Part shown: in pieces, positions 20,234 to 32,449 of the stretch
Position numbering within the stretch: position 1 is the first letter of the stretch
Layout of the letters: each line of letters opens with the position of its first letter
Source of the DNA: Piscinibacter sp. XHJ-5
GTDB taxonomy: Bacteria; Pseudomonadota; Gammaproteobacteria; Burkholderiales; Burkholderiaceae_C
Direction of reading: 5' to 3'
Assembly: GCF_029855045.1 (NCBI RefSeq)
Contig: NZ_CP123228.1
Span: 3,038,001 to 3,102,000, forward strand
DNA: 64,000 bases
Notes under the pieces: generated by a model
Told to the model about the DNA's origin: nothing
What the model saw: the letters and a program-made list of their open reading frames with translations, nothing else
Database searches by the model: none
Translations under genes and position numbers: made by a program

Positions 20234-20461
20234 TCAGGCCTTCTTTTCTTCGGCCTTGGCTTCCTTCTTGGCCTTCTTGGCAGCCTTGGCAGCCGAAGCA
20301 GCCGGCTTGGCTTCTTCAGCCTTCTCGGCCTTCTTCTCGGTGGCGGCGGCCTTGGCCTCCGTCTTTGCAGCGGCGGCCGAAGCAGCCGGCTTGGCGGCGT
20401 CAGCGGCGAAGGCGCCAGCGGCGAAGAACGTGGCGATCAGTGCGGCCAGAAGCTTGTTCAT
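20234..20461 (-). CDS. Small exported Ala/Lys/Glu-rich protein
   Basis: 75 residues: a clean signal peptide (MNKLLAALIATFFAAGAFA, cut before ADAAK), then a low-complexity region made only of A, K, E, P, S and T, with repeats of AAKPAASAA and KKAEKAEE. Such composition predicts a charged single helix or disordered chain resembling histone H1-like tails, but exported. The ATG at 20461 has AAAGGT upstream. Similar small PASA/KAEK proteins occur in Burkholderiales without known function. It is transcribed divergently from icd and has its own terminator, supporting a real gene. Confidence 0.8.
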   Translation of the reverse strand: MNKLLAALIATFFAAGAFAADAAKPAASAAAAKTEAKAAATEKKAEKAEEAKPAASAAKAAKKAKKEAKAEEKKA

Positions 20462-20646
20462 GTGTTTACCTTTCGAAAGTTTGAACCGCCCCCCTTCATC
20501 GGGAGACGGCACCACAACGGGCCGTCCGAAGACTCGGTTGACAAGTCGAGTGGCATAGAATCTCAGGCTGAGTACCGATAGCCCGGCACAGCGCTTCCCG
20601 ACCGTCATCCGACCATTGCGGACATCCTCCGCGGAGCTCCCCCCAC

Positions 20647-21900
<1,254 letters not shown>

Positions 21901-21933
21901 CGCCGGCGCGGCCGGGTGCCGCGCCGCCAGCGC

Positions 21934-21961
21934 AAAAAGCCCGCCGAATGGCGGGCTTTTT
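21934..21961. terminator. Bidirectional terminator icd / cold-shock gene
   Basis: AAAAAGCCCGCC (21934-21945), GAAT loop, GGCGGGCTTTTT (21950-21961). Perfect 12-bp stem with T-runs in both directions. Confidence 0.9.
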
Positions 21962-21992
21962 GATCGCGGATCCGGTTCGCCGAGGCGAACGC

Positions 21993-22262
21993 TCAGCCAG
22001 CGACCGCCTGCGCGCCGGCTGCCGACACCTGCTTGACGGGGCGCGCGGCGCCGGAGCCGTCGACCGGGCAGATGTTCTGGGCCAGCTGACCCTTGGGGCC
22101 TTGCACGAGGTCGTAGGTGACCTTGCCGCCTTGCTTCAGGGTTCGAAATCCGTCCATCTGAATGGCCGAGAAATGCGCGAAGACGTCTTCGCCACCCCCC
22201 TCTGGTTCAATGAAGCCGAAGCCTTTGGCGTCGTTGAACCACTTGACTGTCCCGAGGGCCAT
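21993..22262 (-). CDS. Cold-shock-domain protein with C-terminal extension
   Basis: 89 residues. Cold-shock domain with RNP1 KGFGFIEP and an RNP2-like DVFAHFSAI, preceded by GTVKWFNDA. It binds single-stranded RNA/DNA and keeps messages unstructured. It is about 20 residues longer than the classic CspA; the extra tail is Ala/Val/Gly-rich and has no recognised domain. A GGAGGTGGGG ribosome site precedes the ATG at 22262. It is divergent from clpS. Confidence 0.93.
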   Translation of the reverse strand: MALGTVKWFNDAKGFGFIEPEGGGEDVFAHFSAIQMDGFRTLKQGGKVTYDLVQGPKGQLAQNICPVDGSGAARPVKQVSAAGAQAVAG

Positions 22263-22506
22263 ACCCCACCTCCTGTTGTTTTCAGCGCGCATTCTGGGCG
22301 GGCCCGCCAAGCCCTGTCAATACGCCGCTGGACAGCCGGCACGGGCGGAACACGGGGGGTGTCGACGTACTCGAAAGCGGGCGTCGACATCCCTCGAACT
22401 CGAATAGCGCGACGCTCGTGATGCATTTCCGGCCTTGCGGTTTGTCCCCTGGGCCTCAATATGCCAACCTAGCAACCGCAGACCGTCAACTCGATAGAAT
22501 GAATCC

Positions 22507-22862
22507 ATGCCAGCGGAGCCGCCATCTCCACCCGCTCTCCCGCCTCGGGGGATGCCCAAGCCCGACGACGGGCAAGGGGCCGTCGTTGTCGAGCGGCAGC
22601 CGGCGAAAACGCTCCCGCCACCCATGTACCAGGTGGTCATGCTCAACGACGACTACACGCCGATGGAGTTCGTCGTGATGGTTCTGCAGGAGTACTTCAA
22701 ACGCGACCTCGAAACCGCGACCCAGATCATGCTGAAGATTCATCATGAGGGTCGGGGTGTGTGCGGCGTCTATTCAAAGGATGTCGCCGCCACCAAGGTT
22801 GAGCTGGTGCTGGCCGCCGCACGGCGCGGTGGCCACCCGTTGCAATGCATTATGGAGGCCGC

Positions 22863-22866
<4 letters not shown>
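22507..22866 (+). CDS. clpS: ATP-dependent Clp protease adaptor ClpS
   Basis: 119 residues. Core motifs [46 protein letters not shown] and [10 protein letters not shown] form the N-degron pocket that hands N-end-rule substrates to ClpA. The N-terminal 30 residues are Pro-rich and poorly conserved; a later ATG at 22552 is an alternative start. A TAGAAT at 22495-22500 lies so close to the first ATG that a leaderless message is possible if it is the -10. It overlaps clpA by 4 nt (ATGA). Confidence 0.95.
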
Positions 22867-25163
<2,297 letters not shown>

Positions 25164-25180
25164 GCGGCGCAACTCCCATG

Positions 25181-25211
25181 AAAAACGCCCTGCAGTGCAG
25201 GGCGTTTTTTT
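25181..25211. terminator. Bidirectional terminator after clpA
   Basis: AAAAACGCCCTG (25181-25192), CAGTG loop, CAGGGCGTTTTT, extended by more T residues to 25211. Serves clpA and the convergent small membrane gene. Confidence 0.9.
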
Positions 25212-25227
25212 CGGCGACTGGGATCGA

Positions 25228-25443
25228 TCAGTGACGGGTGGGGTCAGCGCGGCTGCGCGCGAAGCGGGCACCCAGCTGCCGCAACAGCGGAACCATCAGC
25301 ATCACGGCCGCCGATGCTGCCAGCGCCATCGGCAGCATCGATTGAGTCATTTCCATCAAACCGGCACCGACAAGGACGAGCAAGTGCCCGAGCAGATAGA
25401 GGCGCATGGCGCGTTGGCGGAGGATCGAACGAAGCAAGGACAT
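25228..25443 (-). CDS. Small membrane protein, hypothetical
   Basis: 71 residues from the ATG at 25443. Two hydrophobic helices (LYLLGHLLVLVGAGLMEM and MLPMALAASAAVMLMVPLL) separated by a short turn, with Arg-rich ends (MSLLRSILRQRAMR and ARFARSRADPTRH) that would both face the cytoplasm. No family is recognised. It ends 17 nt from the shared terminator, which supports expression. The ribosome site (GAGAG) is weak. Confidence 0.6.
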   Translation of the reverse strand: MSLLRSILRQRAMRLYLLGHLLVLVGAGLMEMTQSMLPMALAASAAVMLMVPLLRQLGARFARSRADPTRH

Positions 25444-25597
25444 GCGCGGCTCTCGGCGAAGCGGAACGGTCCATCCAGTGTCCGGTGATTGGCCGCCACA
25501 CGACACGGGGCGTCGATGCGAAACGTGTGACGCATTGCGCGAACACGCGCAAAAGCAAACGGGCCGATGTGTCGGCCCGTGCGCTTCAAAGGTGTCC

Positions 25598-25688
25598 TGG
25601 CGGAGAGAGCGGGATTCGAACCCGCGGTGGGCTGTTAACCCACACACGCTTTCCAGGCGTGCGACTTAAACCGCTCATCCATCTCTCC
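25598..25688 (-). tRNA. tRNA-Ser (anticodon GGA)
   Basis: 91 nt including an encoded CCA. Acceptor GGAGAGA pairs with TCTCTCC. The D arm has GATGAGCGGTTTAAGTC, the anticodon arm CACGCCTGGAAAGCGTG gives GGA, there is a long class II variable arm (GTGGGTTAACAGCCCAC) and the T arm is CGGGTTCGAATCCCG. It decodes UCC/UCU. Confidence 0.96.
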
Positions 25689-25724
25689 GGAACCCAGAAT
25701 TTTAGCCCACGCAGCCACGCTTTC

Positions 25725-26651
25725 TCAGCCGGTCGCGGGTGGCTTGCCGCGGATCAGCGTCATGGCGCTGCCGATCAGCGCCGAAACTTCGGTCATGTTG
25801 CCCGGCACGATCATCGTGTTGTTCTTCTGTGCCAGATGTGCGAATGCATCGACGGCGCGCTCGGCCACCTTGAGCTGCACCGCCTGGTCGCCGCCTGGCG
25901 CACGGATCGCCTCGGCGATCTTTCGAATCGCGTCGGCGGTGGCGTCGGCCACGGCGACGATGGCTGCTGCTTCGCCTTGCGCCTTGTTGATCTCCGCCTG
26001 CTTCTCGCCCTCGGACCGGGCGATGAACGCTTCGCGCTCGCCGGTGGCGATATTGATCTGCTCCTGGCGGCGGCCCTCCGAGGCGGCAATCAGAGCCCGC
26101 TTCTCGCGCTCGGCGGTGATCTGCGCCTGCATCGAGCGCAGGATCTCAGCGGGCGGCGTGAGGTCCTTGATTTCGTAGCGCAGCACCTTGACGCCCCAGT
26201 TCACGGCCGCGTCGTCCAGCGCGTTGACCACAGATGCATTGATCGCGTCGCGCTCCTCGAAGGTCTTGTCGAGCTCCATCTTGCCAATCACCGAGCGCAG
26301 CAGCGTCTGCGCCAGCTGAGTGATCGCGAACACGTAGTTGCTCGAGCCGTAGCTCGCGCGCATCGGGTCGGTGACCTGGAAATAGATGATTCCGTCGACC
26401 TGCAGCTGGGTGTTGTCCTTGGTGATGCAGACCTGGCTCGGCACGTCGAGAGGAACTTCTTTCAGCGAATGCTTGTACGCAACCCGTTCGATGAACGGGA
26501 CGACGAACTTGAGCCCCGGCGTCAGCGTTCGGTCGTACTTGCCAAGCCGCTCCACCACCCAGGCGTGCTGTTGCGGCACGATCTTGAACGTGCGAACGAT
26601 GAAGATCAGCGCGATGACGGCGAGGACCAGCGGTATCAGTCCGGATTCCAT
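25725..26651 (-). CDS. SPFH/Band 7 (stomatin-like) membrane protein, QmcA-type
   Basis: 308 residues: an N-terminal membrane helix (LIPLVLAVIALIFIVRTFKIV), the Band 7 domain (VPQQHAWVVERLGKYDRTLTPGLKFVVPFIERV, EVPLDVPSQVCITKDNTQLQVDGIIYFQV), then a long Ala/Glu-rich coiled coil (ERQEQINIATGEREAFIARSEGEKQAEI-type). It organises membrane microdomains and often modulates FtsH. It follows the NfeD gene by 16 nt, the classical partner pairing. Confidence 0.93.
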   Translation of the reverse strand: MESGLIPLVLAVIALIFIVRTFKIVPQQHAWVVERLGKYDRTLTPGLKFVVPFIERVAYKHSLKEVPLDVPSQVCITKDNTQLQVDGIIYFQVTDPMRASYGSSNYVFAITQLAQTLLRSVIGKMELDKTFEERDAINASVVNALDDAAVNWGVKVLRYEIKDLTPPAEILRSMQAQITAEREKRALIAASEGRRQEQINIATGEREAFIARSEGEKQAEINKAQGEAAAIVAVADATADAIRKIAEAIRAPGGDQAVQLKVAERAVDAFAHLAQKNNTMIVPGNMTEVSALIGSAMTLIRGKPPATG

Positions 26652-26667
26652 GTCGTTGTGCCTTCGT

Positions 26668-27108
26668 TCAATGGGAAGCGGGAGGTGCGAGCACGAGCCA
26701 GTTGCCTTCGACGGCGATCACGCGGTGCTCGCCGGGTGCCGCGGTAGCGCCCGGCGCAAGGCGAGCGGTCCAGGTGCTGCCGCGGTACTGCACGCGGGCC
26801 GTCCCATCGGACGCCCAGCCCGCCACATGCACCCGTTCGCCGATGTCGAGGTTGACGTCGCGATTGCGTTCCGCTGGAGCGGAACGCGGCTCGCGGGCGC
26901 GTTTCCAGTGCCACAGAGCGGTGGCACCGCCCCCGACGAGCGCTGCTGCCACGAGCTGCGCGCTCACGCTCAGGCCCAGGTGCGCGGCCAGCGCGGCGCA
27001 CGCCAGTCCCAGTGCGACCATCAGCAGATAGAACGTCCCGGTGGTCAGCTCGGCGGCAACGGCGATGCCGGCAGCCACCCACCAGAACGTCGACGCCGAG
27101 ATGTCCAT
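26668..27108 (-). CDS. NfeD-family membrane protein
   Basis: 146 residues from the ATG at 27108. Two to three membrane helices in the first 70 residues (FWWVAAGIAVAAELTTGTFYLLMVALGLACAALAAHLG, LVAAALVGGGATALW) and a C-terminal OB fold (NLDIGERVHVAGWASDGTARVQYRGSTWTARL). It is the short NfeD form without the protease domain. These proteins act with the adjacent stomatin in membrane quality control. Divergent from the decarboxylase. Confidence 0.9.
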   Translation of the reverse strand: MDISASTFWWVAAGIAVAAELTTGTFYLLMVALGLACAALAAHLGLSVSAQLVAAALVGGGATALWHWKRAREPRSAPAERNRDVNLDIGERVHVAGWASDGTARVQYRGSTWTARLAPGATAAPGEHRVIAVEGNWLVLAPPASH

Positions 27109-27236
27109 TCCTTCTCCTTGGGCGCTGCCGGCCCCGATGCCGCGCAGTGTAGGACGCGGCACAGCACCAGCGGCGGGTTCGAGCGCGCGAACCGCCCTAC
27201 ACTTCGCGCTTTCTCACTGTGTCCCGCGAGTCCGCC

Positions 27237-29495
27237 ATGCAGCGCTTCCGCTTCCCCATCGTGATCATCGACGAGGATTTCCGCTCGGAAAACACCTCGG
27301 GCCTCGGCATCCGGGCGCTGGCGGACGCCATCACCAAAGAGGGCTTCGAAGTGCTGGGTGCCACCAGCTACGGCGACCTGTCGCAGTTCGCGCAGCAGCA
27401 AAGCCGCGCCGGCGCCTTCATCCTGTCGATCGACGACGAGGAGTTCACTGCCGGCCCCGAAGTGGATCCCGCGGTGCTGAACCTGCGCAAGTTCATCAAG
27501 GAGATCCGCTTCAAGAACGCCGAGATTCCGATCTACCTGTACGGCGAGACGCGCACCTCGCAGCACATCCCGAACGACATCCTGCGCGAGCTGCACGGCT
27601 TCATCCACATGTTCGAGGACACGCCCGAGTTCGTCGCGCGGCACATCATCCGCGAGACGCGCAGCTACCTGGATTCGCTCGCCCCTCCGTTTTTCCGCGC
27701 GCTGATGGACTATGCGCAGGACGGCTCGTATTCGTGGCATTGCCCCGGCCACTCCGGCGGCGTGGCGTTCCTGAAGAGCCCCGTGGGCCAGATGTTCCAC
27801 CAGTTCTTCGGCGAGAACATGCTGCGCGCCGACGTCTGCAATGCCGTCGAGGAGCTCGGTCAGCTGCTCGACCACACCGGCCCGGTGGCGGCCAGCGAGC
27901 GCAACGCCGCACGCATCTTCAATGCCGACCACTGCTTCTTCGTCACCAACGGCACGAGTACGTCGAACAAGATGGTGTGGCATCACTCCGTCGCGCCGGG
28001 CGACGTGGTGGTGGTGGACCGAAACTGCCACAAGTCGATCCTGCACTCGATCATCATGACGGGCGCAGTGCCGGTTTTCCTCACGCCGACGCGCAACCAC
28101 TACGGGATCATCGGCCCGATCCCGCAAAGCGAGTTCTCGATCGAGGCCATCCAGCGCAAGATTGCCAACAACCCCCTGCTGGCCAACGTGGACGCGCGCA
28201 AGGTCAAGCCGCGCATCCTCACGCTGACGCAGAGCACCTACGACGGTGTGCTCTACAACACCGAGACGATCAAGCACTCGCTCGACGGCTACATCGACAC
28301 TCTGCACTTCGACGAGGCGTGGCTGCCGCATGCGGCCTTCCATCCCTTCTACGGCAACTTCCACGCGATGGGCCGTTATCGGCCGCGTCCGAAGGACCAA
28401 CTCGTCTTCGCGACCCAGTCGACGCACAAGTTGCTGGCCGGAATCAGCCAGGCTTCTCAAGTTCTGGTTCAAGACGGCCAGAACCGAAAGCTCGACAGGC
28501 ACCTGTTCAATGAAGCGTACCTGATGCATACCTCGACCAGCCCGCAGTACGCGATCATCGCGTCGTGCGACGTGGCGGCGGCGATGATGGAAGCGCCGGG
28601 TGGGTCGGCCCTCGTGGAAGAAAGCATCCTCGAATCGCTCGACTTCCGCCGCGCCATGCGCAAGGTCGACAAGGAGTTCGGCAAGGACTGGTGGTTCAAG
28701 GTCTGGGGACCGGAGAAGCTGGCGGCAGAGGGCATCGGCAGCAGCAGCGACTGGGTGCTGAAGGCGGGCGAAAAGTGGCACGGGTTCGGCGATCTCGCCG
28801 AAGGCTTCAACCTGCTCGATCCGATCAAGAGCACCATCATCACGCCGGGACTCGACGTGACCGGCAGGTTCGCCAAGACCGGCATCCCCGCCAGCATCGT
28901 CACCAAGTATCTCGCCGAGCACGGCGTGGTCGTGGAGAAGACCGGCCTGTATTCGTTCTTCATCATGTTCACGATCGGCATCACCAAGGGCCGCTGGAAC
29001 ACGCTGCTGACGGCGCTGCAGCAGTTCAAGGACGACTACGACCGCAACGCGATGATGGGACGCGTTCTGCCGGAGTTCGTCGCCGCGTTTCCGCGCTACG
29101 AGCGCATGGGCCTGCGCGACCTGTGCCAGAGCATCCATGCGATGTATGCCAAGGGAGACATTGCGCGGCTGACCACCGAGATGTACCTGTCCGACCTGCA
29201 TCCGGCCATGAAGCCCGCCGACGCCTTTTCGTACATTGCGCACCGCAAGACCGAGCGAGTCCCGATCGACCGCCTCGAAGGACGCATCACGACCTCGCTG
29301 CTGACGCCTTACCCGCCCGGCATCCCGCTGCTCATTCCGGGCGAGCGGTTCAACCGCAAGATCGTCGACTTCCTGCGCTTCACACGCGAGTTCAACGCCG
29401 CTTTCCCCGGCTTCGACACCGACGTGCACGGCCTCGTGGAAGACGAGGCCGAGGCGGGTCGCACCTACTACGTCGACTGCGTGCGCGACGACTGA
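27237..29495 (+). CDS. Lysine/arginine/ornithine decarboxylase (large PLP, AdiA/LdcC type)
   Basis: 752 residues from the ATG at 27237 (a GTG 18 nt upstream is less likely). N-terminal receiver-like wing domain (FPIVIIDEDFRSENTSGLG), PLP core with GTSTSNKMVWHH, FDEAWLPHAAFHPFY and the Schiff-base lysine in ATQSTHKLLAG, then the C-terminal domain (PYPPGIPLLIPGERF). It removes CO2 from a basic amino acid, making a polyamine such as cadaverine, agmatine or putrescine. Which substrate is used cannot be decided from sequence alone. No antiporter gene is adjacent, so polyamine synthesis is as likely as acid resistance. Confidence 0.9.
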   Translation: MQRFRFPIVIIDEDFRSENTSGLGIRALADAITKEGFEVLGATSYGDLSQFAQQQSRAGAFILSIDDEEFTAGPEVDPAVLNLRKFIKEIRFKNAEIPIYLYGETRTSQHIPNDILRELHGFIHMFEDTPEFVARHIIRETRSYLDSLAPPFFRALMDYAQDGSYSWHCPGHSGGVAFLKSPVGQMFHQFFGENMLRADVCNAVEELGQLLDHTGPVAASERNAARIFNADHCFFVTNGTSTSNKMVWHHSVAPGDVVVVDRNCHKSILHSIIMTGAVPVFLTPTRNHYGIIGPIPQSEFSIEAIQRKIANNPLLANVDARKVKPRILTLTQSTYDGVLYNTETIKHSLDGYIDTLHFDEAWLPHAAFHPFYGNFHAMGRYRPRPKDQLVFATQSTHKLLAGISQASQVLVQDGQNRKLDRHLFNEAYLMHTSTSPQYAIIASCDVAAAMMEAPGGSALVEESILESLDFRRAMRKVDKEFGKDWWFKVWGPEKLAAEGIGSSSDWVLKAGEKWHGFGDLAEGFNLLDPIKSTIITPGLDVTGRFAKTGIPASIVTKYLAEHGVVVEKTGLYSFFIMFTIGITKGRWNTLLTALQQFKDDYDRNAMMGRVLPEFVAAFPRYERMGLRDLCQSIHAMYAKGDIARLTTEMYLSDLHPAMKPADAFSYIAHRKTERVPIDRLEGRITTSLLTPYPPGIPLLIPGERFNRKIVDFLRFTREFNAAFPGFDTDVHGLVEDEAEAGRTYYVDCVRDD

Positions 29496-29535
29496 GCCAC
29501 ATCGCCGGCTTCGCGCAACCCATTTCCACATCAGC

Positions 29536-31341
29536 ATGCTCAGCGTGCGCTCCGACCGGACGACCCTGCTTGGCGTGATCGGACCGCTGGTGCTGGCCAT
29601 CTTGCTCCTGCTGGCGCTGTGCATCGGCGGGTTCAGCATGCTGTCTGCCGTGCGGGCCTACGTCGGCGGCGAGAGCCTGTGGTCCAAGGCCCGCGCCGCG
29701 GCCGTGGTGCACCTGCGCGCGCATGCGCTCAACGGTCAGGCCGCCGACTATCGGCGCTTCGTGGAAGCGCTCGCCGTGCCGCTGGGCGATCGCCAGGCAC
29801 GGCTCGAGCTGGACCGGCCGCATCCGGATCTCGGGATCGTGCACGCCGGCTTCGTGGCCGGTGAGAACGCGCCCGACGACATCCCCGGTCTCATTCGCCT
29901 CTACCGCTACTTCCGCCATGTCGAGTTCATGGAAGAGGCAGTGTCGACCTGGGCGGAAGGGGACCGGCTGATCGAACAGCTGCAGCAGCTCGGGGTGCGC
30001 ATCCATGCGCACGTCGAGCGCGGCGATGCGCCCACCGCGTTCGCTCCCTTGCTCACCGACCTGGATGCGCTCGACAGCCGGCTCGCCAGTCTGGAGCGGT
30101 ACTTTTCAGCGACGCTCGGACGCGCCTCGCGCAAGACCGAGCGGCTGCTGGTGACCGTGACGCTGGCGCTTGCAGCACTGCTGGCCCTGGGAGGCGTCCT
30201 GCTGGTGCGCCGTTCGATGCACCATCAGCTGGTGGACGGGCAGCTCCTGCGCGAAGCGAACCATCGCTGGGATCTCGCCGCCGGAGCAGCGGGCGTCGGC
30301 CTTTTCGACTGGCACGTTGCCGACGACCGCTTCGAACTCGACCCGCGAGGCGCAGCGCTCTGCGGGCTGGGCAGCGGCTCTGCGACGCTCAAGCGCGCAG
30401 ACCTGCGCGGGATCCTTCATCCCGATGATCTGGCCTCCGTTCGCCAGGGGCTCGATCGGGCTGCGGCCGAAGGAGGGCTGTTCAAGAGCCGCTGGCGGGT
30501 CGTGCTGCCCGATGGCGAGCTGTGCCACCTGGAGGCGATCGGACGCATGCGCGATGCGCAATCGCAAGACCGCACGCGCATGGTGGGCGTGCTGCGCGAC
30601 GTCAGCGCCGAGATCGCGCAGGCGCAGCTGGCGCTCGACAAGGAAGCGGCCGAGCGCGCGACGCGCTTGCGCATCGAGTTCCTTTCCCGTCTGAGCCATG
30701 AACTGCGCACGCCGCTCAACGCCGTGCTCGGCGTGGCGCAGCTGCTGGCCATCGATCCGTCCGAGCCGCTGACCGCCAACCAGAGCAAGCGGGTGCGCAT
30801 CCTGCTCGACAGTGGCGAGCAGCTGCTGCGGCTCGTCGAGAATGTGCTCGACATCAGCCGCGTGGACTCGGGCTCGCTGGAGCTGCAGGTGGAGCCGACT
30901 GATCTCGTCGCCATCGCGCGGACCAGCCTCGACATCGTCGAGCCGGAGCGGGCGTCCTTCGGCATCCGCATGGAGGATCGCCTGCCACGCCGTCCGGCGA
31001 TGGTCCAGGCCGATCCCCAGCGGCTGCAGCAGGTGCTGGTGAACCTCTTCAGCAACGGGTGCAAATTCAACACGCGTGGTGGCCGGCTCACCATTGCCTG
31101 CCGCGAGGACGAGCGCCACGTGTGGCTGATGGTGTCGGACGAAGGCAAGGGCCTGACGCGCGAACAGCAGTCGAACCTGTTCCAGCCGTTCAAGCGGCTG
31201 GGCGCGCCCGCGGAGGTCCCGGGGACCGGCCTCGGCCTGGTCGTGGCCAAGCTGCTGGTCGACCAGATGCACGGCAGCATGTCGGTCGAGAGCGAATCCG
31301 GACGCGGCAGCACCTTTTCGGTGAGGCTGCTTCGCGCCTGA
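29536..31341 (+). CDS. Membrane sensor histidine kinase with PAS domain
   Basis: 601 residues: TM1 (about 12-37), a helical periplasmic domain of some 165 residues, TM2 (about 205-226), a PAS fold (WDLAAGAAGVGLFDWHVADD to MVGVLRDVSAE), then HisKA with His388 in LSRLSHELRTPLN and a HATPase (N box NLFSNGCKFN, G1 SDEGKG, G2 GTGLGLVVAK). The N box replaces the usual SNAIKFT by SNGCKFN. No receiver domain and no neighbouring response regulator, so its partner is elsewhere. It follows the decarboxylase by 40 nt and may be co-transcribed. Confidence 0.92.
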   Translation: MLSVRSDRTTLLGVIGPLVLAILLLLALCIGGFSMLSAVRAYVGGESLWSKARAAAVVHLRAHALNGQAADYRRFVEALAVPLGDRQARLELDRPHPDLGIVHAGFVAGENAPDDIPGLIRLYRYFRHVEFMEEAVSTWAEGDRLIEQLQQLGVRIHAHVERGDAPTAFAPLLTDLDALDSRLASLERYFSATLGRASRKTERLLVTVTLALAALLALGGVLLVRRSMHHQLVDGQLLREANHRWDLAAGAAGVGLFDWHVADDRFELDPRGAALCGLGSGSATLKRADLRGILHPDDLASVRQGLDRAAAEGGLFKSRWRVVLPDGELCHLEAIGRMRDAQSQDRTRMVGVLRDVSAEIAQAQLALDKEAAERATRLRIEFLSRLSHELRTPLNAVLGVAQLLAIDPSEPLTANQSKRVRILLDSGEQLLRLVENVLDISRVDSGSLELQVEPTDLVAIARTSLDIVEPERASFGIRMEDRLPRRPAMVQADPQRLQQVLVNLFSNGCKFNTRGGRLTIACREDERHVWLMVSDEGKGLTREQQSNLFQPFKRLGAPAEVPGTGLGLVVAKLLVDQMHGSMSVESESGRGSTFSVRLLRA

Positions 31342-31343
31342 GG

Positions 31344-31387
31344 GCAGTTCGAAACCAGGTTGTTCCCGTTCTGGCCATGCGAACTGC
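31344..31387 (+). other. Structured leader upstream of glk
   Basis: GCAGTTCG (31344-31351) pairs with CGAACTGC (31380-31387); inside, CCAG (31355-31358) pairs with CTGG (31371-31374). The element begins 2 nt after the histidine kinase stop and is followed by AAAAATG, not T residues, so it is not an intrinsic terminator. It could stabilise the upstream 3' end or control glk. Confidence 0.4.
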
Positions 31388-31459
31388 AAAAATGTCGCGC
31401 CGCGCTCGCGGTGACGCACCGGCGCTCACGCAGTGCCAAGCTCAAAGGACGCAACCGAG

Positions 31460-32428
31460 ATGACAGACACCTTTCCCCGGCTGGTCGGGGACATCGGCGG
31501 CACGAACGCGCGCTTCGCATGGATGGCGTCCGCCGGCGCGCCGCTCGGCGACATCGACACGCTGCCGGCGGCGGCGCACGCCACGCTGCTCGATGCGATG
31601 CGCCACTACCTCGGCCGCCATGGCAAGGCTGCGCCGCGCTGGTGCGCCATCGGCATCGCCAACCCCATCGTCGGCGACCGGGTGCAGATGACGAACCATC
31701 ACTGGTCCTTCTCGATCTCCGGGATGCAGCGTGACCTGGGTCTGGAGCGCCTGCTGGTCATCAACGACTTCACCGCGCTGGCGCTGTCGCTCACCGTGCT
31801 GCCGCCGGACGAGCTTCGGCAGGTCGGCGGAGGAGTCGCCGTGGCCGGTGCGCCGCTCGGTCTGCTGGGGCCGGGGACCGGCCTGGGCGTGTCGGGGCTG
31901 CTGCAGGCCGACAGCGGCCATCGGGCGATCCCGATCAACGGCGAAGGCGGCCATGTCACGCTGGCGGCCACCAACGAGCGGGAGGATCAGGTGATCGACG
32001 CGCTGCGCCGGCGTTTCGGGCATGCCTCGGCCGAAAGGGCGGTGTCGGGGCAGGGCATCGTCAACCTCTACCAGGCGCTGTGCGACCTGGCCGTCCAGAC
32101 ACCCGCGCTGCAGGAGGCGTCCGACATCACGCAGCGCGGGCTCGCCGCGACGGATCCGATCTGCGTCGAGGTGCTCGACCTCTTCTTCGCATTTCTCGGC
32201 ACGGTCGCCGGCAACCTCGCGCTGTCGCTGGGAACGCGCGGCGGCATGTACATCGGAGGCGGCATCGTCCCGCGCCTGGGCGAGGCCATCGACCGCTCGC
32301 GTTTCCGGCAGTGCTTCGAGAGCAAGGGCCGCCTCAGCCCCTACGTGCAGGCCATTCCCACCTACGTGGTGCAGGCGAAGACCTCACCGGCGCTGGTGGG
32401 GGCCGCCCGCGCGCTGGAAGAGTTGTAG
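31460..32428 (+). CDS. glk: Glucokinase
   Basis: 322 residues from the ATG at 31460 (an in-frame GTG at 31433 is less likely). Phosphate-binding LVGDIGGTNARFAW at the N-terminus, INDFTALALSL, LGPGTGLGVSGLL, and INGEGGHVTLAATNEREDQVI with the sugar-binding Glu/His. This is the proteobacterial hexokinase-fold Glk, not a ROK protein. It phosphorylates glucose with ATP. Convergent with fabI, only 21 nt apart and without a recognisable terminator. Confidence 0.95.
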   Translation: MTDTFPRLVGDIGGTNARFAWMASAGAPLGDIDTLPAAAHATLLDAMRHYLGRHGKAAPRWCAIGIANPIVGDRVQMTNHHWSFSISGMQRDLGLERLLVINDFTALALSLTVLPPDELRQVGGGVAVAGAPLGLLGPGTGLGVSGLLQADSGHRAIPINGEGGHVTLAATNEREDQVIDALRRRFGHASAERAVSGQGIVNLYQALCDLAVQTPALQEASDITQRGLAATDPICVEVLDLFFAFLGTVAGNLALSLGTRGGMYIGGGIVPRLGEAIDRSRFRQCFESKGRLSPYVQAIPTYVVQAKTSPALVGAARALEEL

Positions 32429-32449
32429 AAGCTGCACGCCCGCCAGCGG

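Noticed and set aside
20538..20561. TTGACA and TAGAAT upstream of icd as a promoter
   Set aside because: The spacer is only 12 nt, too short for sigma70. Either hexamer alone might be used with an unseen partner.
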